Shown here: piece by piece, positions 25,288 through 34,521 of the stretch
Numbering within the stretch: position 1 is the stretch's first letter
How the letters are laid out: each line of letters starts with the position of its first letter
Assembly (NCBI RefSeq): GCF_004765815.2
Contig: NZ_ML974127.1
Coordinates: 1,466,927-1,530,926 of the forward strand
Source of the DNA: Halorussus salinus
Lineage (GTDB): Archaea > Halobacteriota > Halobacteria > Halobacteriales > Haladaptataceae
DNA: 64,000 nucleotides
Direction of reading: 5' to 3'
Notes under the pieces: generated by a model
The model's database searches: none
Seen by the model: only the letters and a program-made list of their open reading frames with translations
What the model was told of the DNA's origin: nothing
Translations under genes and position numbers: made by a program

Positions 25288-25866
25288 TTAAGTAACCTTT
25301 TCAGAGGAGCGCTCTTCGCTCGTATCTGTGGCAGTTCGCGGGTACGGATAATCGGATTTCAATCCGAAAATTCGAGCAACTAGAGCGAGAACGGGAAACA
25401 GAGTGCGCTGGACGGCCCGTGGTGGCCGCTCGGGAACAACCACATCCGGATATGTCCGAGCCAAGAGTACGGTCTGAAGAAGACCGATTACACCCGATGG
25501 ATCACCGACTGCGTGGACAGTGGCAAATCGAGCGGTCAGAGCCTCTCGCCACTGACCAGGTGGCGTCACTTCGCGTCTGAACTGTGCCGATTCAGCCTCG
25601 GTATATGACACGTGTGGTGTCGCTGGTAGAACAACGATCTCCTCACCGGCTTTGACCTCGTGTTTCTCTCCGTCAACTTCGACTACGAGCAGCCCCTCAA
25701 ACACCTCGAACCGTTCCTCGGTAGCGGGATGGTAGTGTACCGGTGGTGGCTCAATGTCTGGCGGTTTTAGTTCGTCCCAAACTAACCGCTCATTGTTCGA
25801 AGCAGTCTCGTCGAACACAATTTGTTCATTGGTTATCGGGTTGATGATTTTGGTCGGTAGATGCAT
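25288..25866 (-). CDS. Cupin-domain protein
   Basis: A single cupin barrel occupies residues 35-110 of 192: motif 1 is HYHPATEERFEVFEG (His and Glu ligands), motif 2 ends PATPHVSY. The last 80 residues form a helical region with a hydrophobic stretch (TLFPVLALVARIFGL) that may contact the membrane. Such proteins may bind a metal and a small ligand or act as isomerases or dioxygenases; nothing here identifies the substrate. A near neighbour in operon is lacking. Confidence 0.8.
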   Translation of the reverse strand: MHLPTKIINPITNEQIVFDETASNNERLVWDELKPPDIEPPPVHYHPATEERFEVFEGLLVVEVDGEKHEVKAGEEIVVLPATPHVSYTEAESAQFRREVTPPGQWREALTARFATVHAVGDPSGVIGLLQTVLLARTYPDVVVPERPPRAVQRTLFPVLALVARIFGLKSDYPYPRTATDTSEERSSEKVT

Positions 25867-26369
25867 ACTATCTTCTTCATCGTGCTAGACGTTAACTATT
25901 ATTGCGGTTTATGAGGTACTATCGATAACGGTTTTGGGTCTTCTTTCGACAGACCCATGTGTACCGCATTTATCGTAATTGATCGGATAAAGTAGCACAA
26001 TGATCTACATCCAGGTTTAGTATTTAAGACTCATCTATTGTCACGACCAGAGCCTCAAAGGGGATAGTGGAAAAGTCAGCTGAGTGTATCGGGGCCAATC
26101 GGCCTGAACATTATGTCGGTGGTGTGTTGGTGATTGACGCAACACGTATACTGGCAGTAGAATTGACTCGTCACCCCACTAGCCATGGTGGAATTGGAAC
26201 GTGTTAGTTATTGAATCGAATGTAATTAAGGTTTCGGTGGCCTGTATCGAACCTTCTCCTATGACGTGTGAAGGTGGTTACAGCCACGAAAATTTTCTGA
26301 CTCTAGTTAAATATTTAATAGGGGAAAGATAGATTTCTGGTCTCTTGATACGCTGGGAGTGTAGGTGGG
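25867..26369. other. AT-rich intergenic region without a recognisable gene
   Basis: About 500 bases interrupted by stops in every frame. The only structure noticed is a perfect 7-bp hairpin, TGGGTCT (25935-25941) with AGACCCA (25951-25957), 9-base loop, upstream of the cupin gene. Confidence 0.4.
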
Positions 26370-26750
26370 CTAGTCCTCTCGGAAGCCTTGGACTCGGTCA
26401 TGCAGTTCCTCAAGCTGTTTGTTCGGTCGATACCGAATTGTTTGGCTTCGGATGTCATACTCGATGATGCCAGCGTCCGCTAACTTCGGCAAGTGGTGGT
26501 GCTGGAGTTCGACTTGCACGTCATCGTAATTTGGTTGGCGTCCCCGTTCTTGCGACACCTGTTTGAGGATATATCTGGCCGCTTCCTCTAACTCAACAGT
26601 CTCCTCAGGTTGGTCTCGCAAGAGTATAAGAAGCTCACGCCGAGCGTGATTGGCCAAAATGTCTAGCCTCGCATCCAATGAGAGTGGGATCTCCTCAAGC
26701 GCGGGTTCCGTAGAGTTCGTCTCTGCATCTTCTTTCTTATTGCCAGACAT
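26370..26750 (-). CDS. Winged-helix DNA-binding protein (DUF7344-like)
   Basis: The 126-residue protein has an acidic N-terminal tail and then the typical haloarchaeal domain: LDILANHARRELLILLRD, ARYILKQVSQE, VELQHHHLPKLADAGIIEYD and a wing ending in IRYRPNKQ. Such small regulators are abundant in haloarchaea and mostly uncharacterised. Its start codon is followed upstream by a short divergent gap, and the next gene on the same strand is the 52-codon ORF at 26911. Confidence 0.8.
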   Translation of the reverse strand: MSGNKKEDAETNSTEPALEEIPLSLDARLDILANHARRELLILLRDQPEETVELEEAARYILKQVSQERGRQPNYDDVQVELQHHHLPKLADAGIIEYDIRSQTIRYRPNKQLEELHDRVQGFRED

Positions 26751-26910
26751 TGTCTATCAACTATAATCTATAATATGACTCTCCCACCATATAGTGATTG
26801 TGGTGAAATCCCGACTTATGTGCAACCTACGCTTATTTTTGCCAGAATAATAGATACGAACTTTAAATCAAATAATTTAGTGCGTGTACTGTCTGAGATA
26901 GAGTATCACC

Positions 26911-27069
26911 CTATCCGTTGTTATCCTCTGTGTTTCCATTCTTTATTTCTCCATCCGTATGGATGAGTTGGAGCGCTTGTCGGATGTGATATTTCGTCTC
27001 AGTCTGGTCGTCAGCCTCTAATGCCTCATTCAAGCATTCTGTAATCCTTCTTCTCAGTTTATTGTCCAT
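26911..27069 (-). CDS. 52-residue helical protein
   Basis: ATG 27069 to TAG 26911. The product is charged and helical: RRRITECLNEALEADDQ followed by KYHIRQALQLIH, a form met in small haloarchaeal proteins that lie near regulators or sensors. It has a regular codon structure and reads in the same direction as the wHTH gene 160 bases downstream. No function can be assigned. Confidence 0.6.
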   Translation of the reverse strand: MDNKLRRRITECLNEALEADDQTETKYHIRQALQLIHTDGEIKNGNTEDNNG

Positions 27070-27135
27070 GGCCAATTCACGTTAACATTCAACAAAGACT
27101 TTCGGCTAGTGCGCGATCTGCATCACAAACTGTGC

Positions 27136-27157
27136 GATTCAGAGCGTGTATTCATCA
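27136..27157. repeat. Dispersed motif with AGAGCGTGTATTCA
   Basis: GATTCAGAGCGTGTATTCATCA keeps the AGAGCGTG core and an ATTCA arm of the palindrome family found at 3245 and 4763. It lies between the 52-codon gene and the MscS channel gene. Confidence 0.4.
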
Positions 27158-27263
27158 GGCCAGGTTCTCACCACACTCCTCTTCCTCCGGTTGCGGACGT
27201 CCGTATCAGACAACACGAACGAGTTGGAAAGAAATGATTCCTCAACCGGACGGAATCTCGTAG

Positions 27264-28142
27264 TCAGTCGTCTGAGGTGGCTTCGATTTCACTAGCGTTT
27301 GTGACTTCGAGTCCACCGGAGAGTTCGGTGTTGGGATAGGGCATGTCAAGACCTTCGGCGTCGAATCGCTCTTTGACGGCCTCCACGAACCGGGCGCGTA
27401 CCGCTCCATAACTACTGTCGTCCGGATCGATCCAGAGACGCCCCGACAGCACGACCGCCGAGTCACCCAACTCCGTGACGGGGGCCGATGGTTCGGGGTC
27501 GTCGAGAACGCCCTCGATGCGCGCCGCTTCGTCGACGATGGCTTCCCGTGCCCGCTCGATGTCGTCATCGTACCCGATACCGAAATCATAGGCCACTCGA
27601 CGTTCATCGTTGGCCACGTTGTTCAGGACTGCCGCACTAGCGAGGTCGCTGTTGGGCACCGTCACCAGTTCGTTGTCGAACGTGTCTAACTTCGTCGTTC
27701 GAAGATTCACTTCCCGAACTACACCGCTGTTCCCACTCCATTCGATCCAATCGCCAGTAGTGAATGGTTCGTCTTGAATGATGAAGATGCCCGCGACGAA
27801 GTTGGAGAGAAGATCTTGGGCGGCAAAGCCGACGGCGAGTGCGAGTGCCCCGGCCAAGGTGGCGAACGCGGCGAGGACGACCCCGAAGCCTGCGACCGTT
27901 GCGGCTAGCGCAACCGCCACGACCGCAGTAACCGCGGCAGTAGTGGTTACAGCAAGGTTGATGAGTAGTTCGTCAAAATTGCGGTGTTCGAGGCTTCGTC
28001 GTACGGCTCGGGTCATGAAGTATTTCCCGAGCCAGTATATGATGGCAAAGACGACAATAAATAACACGACGGTCGTGATCGCGCTGACAATCGCTGGTTG
28101 GTACTGTTGGGGATCGAGTGGCAATCCTTGTAGTGGTATCAT
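27264..28142 (-). CDS. MscS-family mechanosensitive channel
   Basis: Start ATG 28142 (292 residues) is preferred to an ATG six codons upstream. Membrane helices lie at about 17-42, 58-80 and 85-115. The last is the Gly/Ala-rich pore helix ending in GFAAQDLLSNFVAGIFI, the family signature. It is followed by the beta domain (DEPFTTGDWIEW...GVVREVNLRTTKL, VPNSDLASAAVLN) and the alpha/beta C-terminal domain. Such channels release solutes at hypo-osmotic shock. Its codon use is closer to the chromosome than to the rest of the element, suggesting host cargo. No partner gene is adjacent. Confidence 0.92.
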   Translation of the reverse strand: MIPLQGLPLDPQQYQPAIVSAITTVVLFIVVFAIIYWLGKYFMTRAVRRSLEHRNFDELLINLAVTTTAAVTAVVAVALAATVAGFGVVLAAFATLAGALALAVGFAAQDLLSNFVAGIFIIQDEPFTTGDWIEWSGNSGVVREVNLRTTKLDTFDNELVTVPNSDLASAAVLNNVANDERRVAYDFGIGYDDDIERAREAIVDEAARIEGVLDDPEPSAPVTELGDSAVVLSGRLWIDPDDSSYGAVRARFVEAVKERFDAEGLDMPYPNTELSGGLEVTNASEIEATSDD

Positions 28143-28266
28143 AGCCTCGTGAACTACCACGGTTAATCATGAAAAGCATTGGGTCTTCTGGGATATGCGT
28201 ATTCTACTTCGTCTTTTGGCCTCCGTGACGTGGTTGTGCCACGGTTTCACTAGATGGGGGAGAATA

Positions 28267-28557
28267 CTATGGGCGCTCAGGACAGGTCTGTAAGTGTTCG
28301 GGGAATAGGGACTTCTGTACCGTGGTTCCACAAAACGGACACGTGGTGTCGGTGTTAGTGTTGTAGCCTGTTGATTCCTGTTGGGCGCATCGCCGACAGA
28401 GACGTAACTCAAGCGATTGCGCCAGTTCACGCGAGATACGGTTGTATTCCTGGGTAGGGTCACAGTATGGTCGAGTGTCTCCAGACTCGCACGGTTGGTG
28501 ATAGCACCCTGCCGGTGGTGGGGGAAGGGAAGCCACGAGAATGTCGTCGTCCGCCAT
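28267..28557 (-). CDS. Small zinc-finger protein
   Basis: ATG 28557 gives 96 residues; the longer form starting at 28614 adds an unlikely N-terminus. The C-terminal half has LCRRCAQQ and then CPFCGTTVQKSLFPEHLQTCPERP, two zinc-binding knuckles, the second of C2HC type. The N-terminal part contributes another CYHQPC pair. Probably a nucleic-acid or protein adaptor. It is divergent from the Bat-type regulator at 28756. Confidence 0.65.
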   Translation of the reverse strand: MADDDILVASLPPPPAGCYHQPCESGDTRPYCDPTQEYNRISRELAQSLELRLCRRCAQQESTGYNTNTDTTCPFCGTTVQKSLFPEHLQTCPERP

Positions 28558-28755
28558 ACTCGTCTTATCGGGTGTCTGCAAGAATAAGTGAAATAGTTTG
28601 GCATCGACCCTCAATTTATCTCCGTTAGTGAGTATTATTCATTAGTATAGATATGAATTTAACCGGGCGGTAATCGATGTATCTCATGAGAGGCGACCGG
28701 ATCGAGTGCCTATTTTGGGCGATGCAGTTATGTTCTGAGAGAACTTGTAGACTCT

Positions 28756-29400
28756 ATGTCTACGATTGCGACGTTTACTGTGCCTGCGGACGCCTTCCCA
28801 CTTGGACACATCTTTGAGTCCTTTCCCGAGATTACGATCGAGATCGAACAAGTCGTCCCGACAAAGAACGCGATTCTCCCCTATTTTTGGGTGCGGGAGG
28901 AACCCGTTGGAAACGTTCAACAGGCCCTCGAAGCAGAAGGGGTACTCAAGTCGTACACGCTTGTCGACGACCTTGGCGACCAAGGCTTGTTCCGTGCCGA
29001 GTGGAACCCAGATGCTGAAGGTATCCTCACCGGGATTACCAATGCGCAATTGACGGTGCTCTCCGCGACCGGCACCGAAGACGAATGGGAGTTCAAGTTT
29101 CGGGCCGAAGATTCCGACCGAATCGCGGAGTTTCAACGATATTGTGCTGACCAAGGCATTGACATTACGATCGGACGCATCCATTCGGTCGGAGCGCGAA
29201 CCGGCGAAGGAGCGTACGGTCTTACGCCGGAACAGCGAGAAGCCGTGTTACTAGCCTACCGAAGTGGCTACTATGAGGCGCCGCCAGAAACAAACCTAGG
29301 TGAACTTGCGGAGGAACTCGGAATAACTCACCAGTCGTTCTCTGACCGACTCCGACGAGGGACAAATAGCCTCATCGGGGAAACACTTGATGTAACGTGA
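28756..29400 (+). CDS. Bat-type helix-turn-helix regulator (HTH_10), element copy
   Basis: The 214-residue protein has the N-terminal sensor-like domain of bacterioopsin-activator relatives (TFTVPADAFPLG, then IEIEQVV and PYFWV) and the C-terminal HTH_10 domain: LTPEQREAVLLAYRSGYYEAP, LGELAEELGITHQSFSDRLRRG. It is homologous along its length to 62952-63605 and stands first in the same three-gene order (HTH, HalOD1, zinc finger). It probably controls the next two genes or answers the same signal. Confidence 0.9.
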   Translation: MSTIATFTVPADAFPLGHIFESFPEITIEIEQVVPTKNAILPYFWVREEPVGNVQQALEAEGVLKSYTLVDDLGDQGLFRAEWNPDAEGILTGITNAQLTVLSATGTEDEWEFKFRAEDSDRIAEFQRYCADQGIDITIGRIHSVGARTGEGAYGLTPEQREAVLLAYRSGYYEAPPETNLGELAEELGITHQSFSDRLRRGTNSLIGETLDVT

Positions 29401-29487
29401 TTTATCCGCCCCCATTTTAAATGGGCTGAATATACTGCCTTGAGGCTCAACAGAATCAAGGGCTTACAGTAGAATAGGAGCCCAATA

Positions 29488-29808
29488 GTGACACGCCCTA
29501 CCGAAACTGCTTCAACTGCGTCGCACACTACCGAGAAAACAGACGGAACGACGTACTCTGTTCAGGAAGATGAATCAGTGACCGAAGCTGTCGTCCGAGC
29601 AGTCAATACTGAAAAAGGATCTCATCTAACGGACATTGAACCACTCTATTCGGTCGTCGAAACTGATGCGCTCAATACACTGTTTTCATCACAGGTGAGC
29701 GGCGACCAACGGATGGGGAACGGAATGGTCACATTCACGTACAGCGGGTGTGACATCCGAGTCACGCATGATGGGGAGGTACTTGTGAAAGGGAGTGGTG
29801 CGGAGTAA
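29488..29808 (+). CDS. HalOD1 output-domain protein, element copy
   Basis: GTG start at 29488, 106 residues. A disordered N-terminus precedes a HalOD1 domain (SVTEAVVRAV, DIEPLYSVVETDALNTLF, VTFTYSGCDIRVTHDGEVLV). This domain is found alone or at the end of haloarchaeal signalling proteins. Its stop codon directly abuts the ATG of the zinc-finger gene. Homologue of 62523-62825. Confidence 0.85.
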   Translation: MTRPTETASTASHTTEKTDGTTYSVQEDESVTEAVVRAVNTEKGSHLTDIEPLYSVVETDALNTLFSSQVSGDQRMGNGMVTFTYSGCDIRVTHDGEVLVKGSGAE

Positions 29809-30093
29809 ATGTATCAGCTTGATTGTGACCATTGCGACATGATGGTCGAAGGAGAAGCCGTGGAGCAGGTGAAAGGAAATGCAAAGACGCATCTTAAAGA
29901 GAATCACACCCAAGACGTGATAACTGATCTCAAAGACCAGTACACACAGGTTTCATGCCAAGACGAGTGTGGATACACTGTCCCGATCGGTGTTGAGAGT
30001 GTCGCAGGGGTGGAGTGCCCAGAGTGTGGTCACGATAACTTTGCATCACTCTTGGAGCGATATGTCTTCTGGAGAATAACAGAAAGTAAGTGA
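29809..30093 (+). CDS. Zinc-finger protein of the HTH/HalOD1 trio, element copy
   Basis: The 94-residue protein has CDHCDMMV with a downstream HLKENH (a C2H2-like finger) and a second zinc site CQDECGYTVP...CPECGHDNF, ending in YVFWRIT. It aligns with the protein at 62226-62516 throughout, including the final WRI motif. It abuts the HalOD1 gene without a gap, so the two should be made together; a physical complex is an inference. Confidence 0.82.
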   Translation: MYQLDCDHCDMMVEGEAVEQVKGNAKTHLKENHTQDVITDLKDQYTQVSCQDECGYTVPIGVESVAGVECPECGHDNFASLLERYVFWRITESK

Positions 30094-30158
30094 AGGCGAA
30101 TACAGAGAGTGAATGTATCACTTCCACTATTGACCTACCTCATGGCTAGTAGAAACTG

Positions 30159-30173
30159 CGTGCTGAATAGAGG
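30159..30173. repeat. Dispersed motif GCGTGCTGAATAGAG
   Basis: A single arm of the GTGCTGAAT palindrome family, in the gap between the zinc-finger gene and the convergent MBL gene. Confidence 0.4.
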
Positions 30174-30234
30174 GAGCGAGTCCCCCACTACGAGAGGCGA
30201 ATAGGTTTGACATTGGAGCAATTGAGATTCGGTG

Positions 30235-30987
30235 TTAGCCTGTGAGGGCAAGTGCCGTGTCAATGTCTCCGCACCAAGGGTTACCGTGTCCGGGCAGAAG
30301 CGTCACCGACCCCAGTCCTTCGAGGTGAGCGAGCGACGCGTTGGCCTCATCGTGATCTTCGTCGGCTGCACCCAGCAGTTGCGGGTCGCCCTCCCGTTGG
30401 GTGAAGATATTCCGCGTGGCGAGGACATCGCCACAGAAGAGAACATCGCGGTCTTCGACGAACAACGCACACGACCCGGGGGTGTGACCGGGCGCGAAGA
30501 TCACACGCGGTTCACCCGGCACGGGGAGAACATCCGCGTCGGTGAGCGGTTTAGCATCGGCAATGGGCTCAACAGACCCGACACCGTCGCGGATCATCTC
30601 AAGCGCGTAGGCGAAGAATCGTGGCCGCCAAAGGTTCCGCAGGAACCATCTGGGAGGTCTCTGTGGGTGGTTGCGCAGCAGAGGCAAGTCGTCCGGATGA
30701 CAGTAAACGGGAACTCCTCGATCGGCCAAGATTCTGGTGAAGCCGACGTGGTCTACGTCCGCATGGGTTAGCACGACCGCAGCAACGTCGTTGAATTCGT
30801 AGCCATTCTCGTCGAGCCAGTTGTCGAGCTGCGGCCAATGGGCAGGAAGACCCGCGTCAATGATTGTCAATCCCTCGTCCGCTTCGAGAATGTACCAGTT
30901 AATCCGGCGCGTGCCGAATCGGTAGACACTCTCGGCCACATGGCGATTCGTGCCGTCGGCCTTGTCACCGGTCAGGGGGACGCCCAT
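30235..30987 (-). CDS. MBL-fold metallo-hydrolase
   Basis: ATG 30987 gives 250 residues. The metallo-beta-lactamase fold is evident: TIIDAGLP, the metal site THADVDHVG (Ala replaces the usual second His position of HxHxDH), APGHTPGSCA, FCGDVLAT and LLPGHGNP. This variant motif is common in the glyoxalase II and SoxH-like branch. It may hydrolyse a thioester or lactone; the substrate is unknown. Divergent from the sensor kinase, with 185 bases between them. Confidence 0.88.
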   Translation of the reverse strand: MGVPLTGDKADGTNRHVAESVYRFGTRRINWYILEADEGLTIIDAGLPAHWPQLDNWLDENGYEFNDVAAVVLTHADVDHVGFTRILADRGVPVYCHPDDLPLLRNHPQRPPRWFLRNLWRPRFFAYALEMIRDGVGSVEPIADAKPLTDADVLPVPGEPRVIFAPGHTPGSCALFVEDRDVLFCGDVLATRNIFTQREGDPQLLGAADEDHDEANASLAHLEGLGSVTLLPGHGNPWCGDIDTALALTG

Positions 30988-31055
30988 AGTATCCTTACGA
31001 CACATAGCATATAGTAACTCTCTCTATTCAATGTGCCTCAACAGTTTGCTATGTA

Positions 31056-31074
31056 CAGAGCGTGAATTGAGCAC
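31056..31074. repeat. Dispersed motif CAGAGCGTGAATTGAGCAC
   Basis: It keeps the AGAGCGTGAATT core and a GCAC end of the palindrome at 3245, and lies in the divergent promoter region between the MBL and kinase genes. Confidence 0.45.
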
Positions 31075-31172
31075 TCAAAAGAGAACTACCGTCATTACCC
31101 TATTTCAACTACCAGCCCCGCTCGTTCTATCAACGGAGACTTTTTGTTGGCATCCGTCTATGGAATACTATC

Positions 31173-33335
31173 ATGGGTTCTGACCGGGTGACGGACACCG
31201 AGACGCTCACTGCGGTCAAGAGTACAGGGGCAGTCCATGACCCCGTCACGGCCAGCGAAATCGCTGACGCACTCGGCTGTACTCGGCACACCGCCTACGA
31301 CAAACTCGAGAAACTTCACGATCAGGCCGCACTACGCACGAAGAAGGTCGGCGCCCGGGCGCGTGTCTGGTGGTACCCGGCTGACTCTTCACCTGGACAT
31401 CCCGACCCCACCAACGGTGAGGAGTCTGAACACCTCTATCGTACCCTCGCCGCGCAGTTCCCGAACGGAGCCGTCGCCGTCTACGACCACAATCTCCAAT
31501 ACGAACTCGTCGAAGGGGCCGTGGTGGGTACCACGTTGCCCAGTCGCGAGCAACTCGAAGGCCAGACGTTCGCGGAGATCTTCGCCGACGATCTCGGTGA
31601 TGGTTTCAATTCATTACTACGGACGGCTATTGAAGACGGGGCGACGAAGACCAGCGAGGTCACGTTCGGCGGGCGCGACTGGCGGGTATGGGTGACACCA
31701 CTTTGCGACAGCGACGGTGAGATTGTTGCCGGTCTAAGCGTTTTCCAGGATGTCACCGAACACAAACGACTGCAAGCTGAAACCACTGAATCGACTTTCC
31801 GCCAACTGTTCGAGAACGTACCCGGAGCGTATCTCATTCTGAAGCCGGATGACTACGAGATCGTCGCGGTGACTGATGCCTACTTGGAGGCGACGATGAC
31901 CGAGCGGACGGAGATTTTGGGCGAATCCCTCTTCGACGTGTTCCCCGACGATCCCCAAACGGATGCCGAGGGTGTCCACGCGTTACAGGCATCGCTCAAA
32001 CGAGTGACAGCCGAACGGCAGGAGGACGTGATGCCGGTAACCCACTCCCCGATTCCCCTCCCTGAGTCCGAAGGAGGGGGATTCGAAGACCGCTGGTGGA
32101 GTCCGATCAACACGCCCATTCTCAATGCAGACGGCACTATCGAGTACATCGTCCATCGCGTCAAGGACGTGACGCCAATCATCCGACAACTACATATCGA
32201 CGGTGCGGAGGAGCCGCTCCAACGGTTCGACTACGGCGAGTTACAACTTACGGCAGATATCCTTCAGCGTGGACAGGAACTCCAACAGGCCAAAGAGGAA
32301 GCCTACGACCGAGTGCGTGAAAGCGAGCGGAAGTACCGGACGTTATTCGAATCCATCAACGAGGGCTTTTGCATCATCGAGATGCTGTTCGACCAGGACG
32401 GTGACCCCGTGGATTATCGCTTTCTGGAGACGAATCCGGCATTCGAGGAACAGACTGGACTGACAGACGCAGAGGGCGAACGGATGCGCGACCTGCGACC
32501 GGATCACGAGCAATACTGGTTCGACCGCTACGGGGACGTCGCCAAGACAGGTGAACCAGTCAGCTTCGAAGCAGAGGCAGAAGCATTAGATCGGTGGTAT
32601 AGTGTGTACGCCTTTCCGTTTGGAGAGCCCAAAAGCCAGCAAGTCGCGACCCTGTTCGACGATATTACCGACCGAAAGGAACACGAACAGCGGCTTGAAC
32701 GCCAGAACGAGCGATTCGAAAACTTTGCTAGCATGCTCGCGCACGAACTCCGGAATCCGGTGACGATCGGCCAACTCTACAGTCAGCAACTGCCAACGGA
32801 GGCCGCCCCACAAGCGGTTGACTACGTGACGGAAGCATTCGACCGCCTCGAAGATATCATCGACGTGATGTTGGTGTTAATGCGAGGGCGCGAGACGGCC
32901 GGTGAGACGAGTTCAGTCGAACTGGCAGAAACGGCACAGGCGGCGTGGAGAGATGTGGATGCGCCGGAGGCTACACTTGAGCTGACAAGTGACTGGACTA
33001 TTCAGGCAAATGAGACGTACCTGCGGCATCTGTTCCGGAATCTGTTCGAGAATGCCGTCGAACACGGTGGCAGGGATGTAACGATTACCGTCAGTGATCT
33101 CCCGACGGGATTTTACGTGGCGGACGACGGAGTTGGGATACCGCCCGACAAGCGGGACACGGTGTTCGAGCAAGGTTATACCTCGGCAGCTGAACAAGGG
33201 GGACATGGATTAGGGCTGGCGTTCGTCAACGAATTAGCCACCGTCTATGAGTGGACGTGTACGGTGACAGAGAGTGCGAACGGTGGTGCCCGGTTTGAGT
33301 TCCGGTACGTCGACCAAGACCCACACCAAGACTGA
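31173..33335 (+). CDS. wHTH-PAS-histidine kinase fusion
   Basis: The 720-residue protein starts with a winged helix (residues 5-70, ASEIADALGCTRHTAYDKLEKL, ending VWWYP) closely like the stand-alone regulator at 14919. Three PAS domains follow (about 85-190, 205-335 and 385-500). The kinase region has the phosphate-accepting His524 in LAHELRNPV, N-box NLFENAVEHGG and G-boxes DDGVGIP and GGHGLGLAFV. There are no membrane segments, so it senses a cytoplasmic signal. A DNA-binding domain on a histidine kinase could make it a direct regulator; no response regulator is adjacent. Confidence 0.9.
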   Translation: MGSDRVTDTETLTAVKSTGAVHDPVTASEIADALGCTRHTAYDKLEKLHDQAALRTKKVGARARVWWYPADSSPGHPDPTNGEESEHLYRTLAAQFPNGAVAVYDHNLQYELVEGAVVGTTLPSREQLEGQTFAEIFADDLGDGFNSLLRTAIEDGATKTSEVTFGGRDWRVWVTPLCDSDGEIVAGLSVFQDVTEHKRLQAETTESTFRQLFENVPGAYLILKPDDYEIVAVTDAYLEATMTERTEILGESLFDVFPDDPQTDAEGVHALQASLKRVTAERQEDVMPVTHSPIPLPESEGGGFEDRWWSPINTPILNADGTIEYIVHRVKDVTPIIRQLHIDGAEEPLQRFDYGELQLTADILQRGQELQQAKEEAYDRVRESERKYRTLFESINEGFCIIEMLFDQDGDPVDYRFLETNPAFEEQTGLTDAEGERMRDLRPDHEQYWFDRYGDVAKTGEPVSFEAEAEALDRWYSVYAFPFGEPKSQQVATLFDDITDRKEHEQRLERQNERFENFASMLAHELRNPVTIGQLYSQQLPTEAAPQAVDYVTEAFDRLEDIIDVMLVLMRGRETAGETSSVELAETAQAAWRDVDAPEATLELTSDWTIQANETYLRHLFRNLFENAVEHGGRDVTITVSDLPTGFYVADDGVGIPPDKRDTVFEQGYTSAAEQGGHGLGLAFVNELATVYEWTCTVTESANGGARFEFRYVDQDPHQD

Positions 33336-33414
33336 GCAATTTGCACCACGTATTGCTCATGTCAGCTACTGTCCAGAGAGAAGGGTTTCAACAGAGTCGC
33401 TTCAACCGAATTTG

Positions 33415-34521
33415 TTACCCCATCCGGTCTAGTGCGTCGCGACGATCTTCGACAGGTGCTTGGTCGTACTTCATCGTCGTCATTTCGCTCTTGTGTCGGA
33501 GTTGGCTTTGAGCGGCAGCCAACCCCTCCTCTCGAGTCATGTATGTCCCTACCGAATGCCTGATAGCGTACCAACTTAGCTTGCGGTTCGACGTATCGAT
33601 GTCCGCAACATCGCAGAGACGGTCAAGCAGGTAACTAAGCGAATGCGAACTGTACGGGTTCTGCTCGCGCGTCAGCCAGAGCTGATCCGTCTCTTCGTAG
33701 TCGGTATACGCTTGACGTTCTTCGACCCACCGCGATAGCATCTGGGACGTACGGGATTGCAGACTCACGACCCAGTTTTCCCGATTTTTCGAGCTCTCTT
33801 CCTTGGGGACACGCAAAACGTCGTTTGCTGCATCAACCCACTGCACTCGGGCCCGCGCAACCTCAATTGGTCGAAGGCCAGCATCCAGACTCGTGGCCAC
33901 AAGAGATGGAATCTTCCACCCGTTCGCGCGATCCCAGTCTTCTGGCGTCACATCCTCCTTCGGCTTCTCGAACCGTTGAGCAAGGTGAGCACGCCATCGG
34001 TCACGCTCCTCAGGGGAGAGGTCATTGTAGCTGGGAATACTTCCGTACTCGAGGGCCGCTTCGCGGAGCTTGCGACGTTCTGCGAGCGTCAAATAGTCCC
34101 GCGGCTGGCTCGCCCCGTTCGCTGTCGAAAAGGTAATCGAAGGCTCCCACGGATTCATCCCGTGTTCATGCTCTCGCCACTTGAATAGCATCTTCACCGC
34201 TTTCTGGTGATTAGCCTTATCGACATTACTGGTATCGCGATACGCCACGTATTTCATGTACTCGTCGGCGTGGTTGTGCGTGACATCCGCGACATACCCA
34301 CTCTCTTGCTTCCACACCCATCGGTAGAACATGTCCATCCGACTCGCTCGCGCACGCACCGTTTCAAACGCGTATCCCTCGGCTTGATCTGGTTTCTTCC
34401 CGAAGTGCAGTAACCACTGTAGACAGTCCGTCCGTTGGGACTCGTAGTCCACTCGTTGGCGCTCATTCAATTGTTCTTGCGACGGTTGTGTGACCAACGT
34501 TATCTCTTCCAACTCACTCAT
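33415..34521 (-). CDS. Tyrosine recombinase, integrase of the element
   Basis: ATG 34521 is preferred (368 residues); a longer frame from 34617 adds an odd hydrophobic leader. The N-terminal half is a SAM-like core-binding domain. The catalytic half has Arg in GLRPIEVARA, Arg in AIRHSVGTYM, and LRHKSEMTTMKYDQ with the Tyr nucleophile. It lies 385 bases from tRNA-Glu, whose 3' end is the attachment site, and is the obvious candidate for integration and excision. Its upstream region contains four CCAAC words that may be arm-type binding sites. Confidence 0.92.
   Translation of the reverse strand: MSELEEITLVTQPSQEQLNERQRVDYESQRTDCLQWLLHFGKKPDQAEGYAFETVRARASRMDMFYRWVWKQESGYVADVTHNHADEYMKYVAYRDTSNVDKANHQKAVKMLFKWREHEHGMNPWEPSITFSTANGASQPRDYLTLAERRKLREAALEYGSIPSYNDLSPEERDRWRAHLAQRFEKPKEDVTPEDWDRANGWKIPSLVATSLDAGLRPIEVARARVQWVDAANDVLRVPKEESSKNRENWVVSLQSRTSQMLSRWVEERQAYTDYEETDQLWLTREQNPYSSHSLSYLLDRLCDVADIDTSNRKLSWYAIRHSVGTYMTREEGLAAAQSQLRHKSEMTTMKYDQAPVEDRRDALDRMG

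Noticed and set aside
26775-26966. 63-codon plus-strand ORF in an AT-rich gap
   Set aside because: Cys/Pro/Tyr-rich composition unlike real genes here, and it overlaps the better supported 52-codon minus-strand gene.
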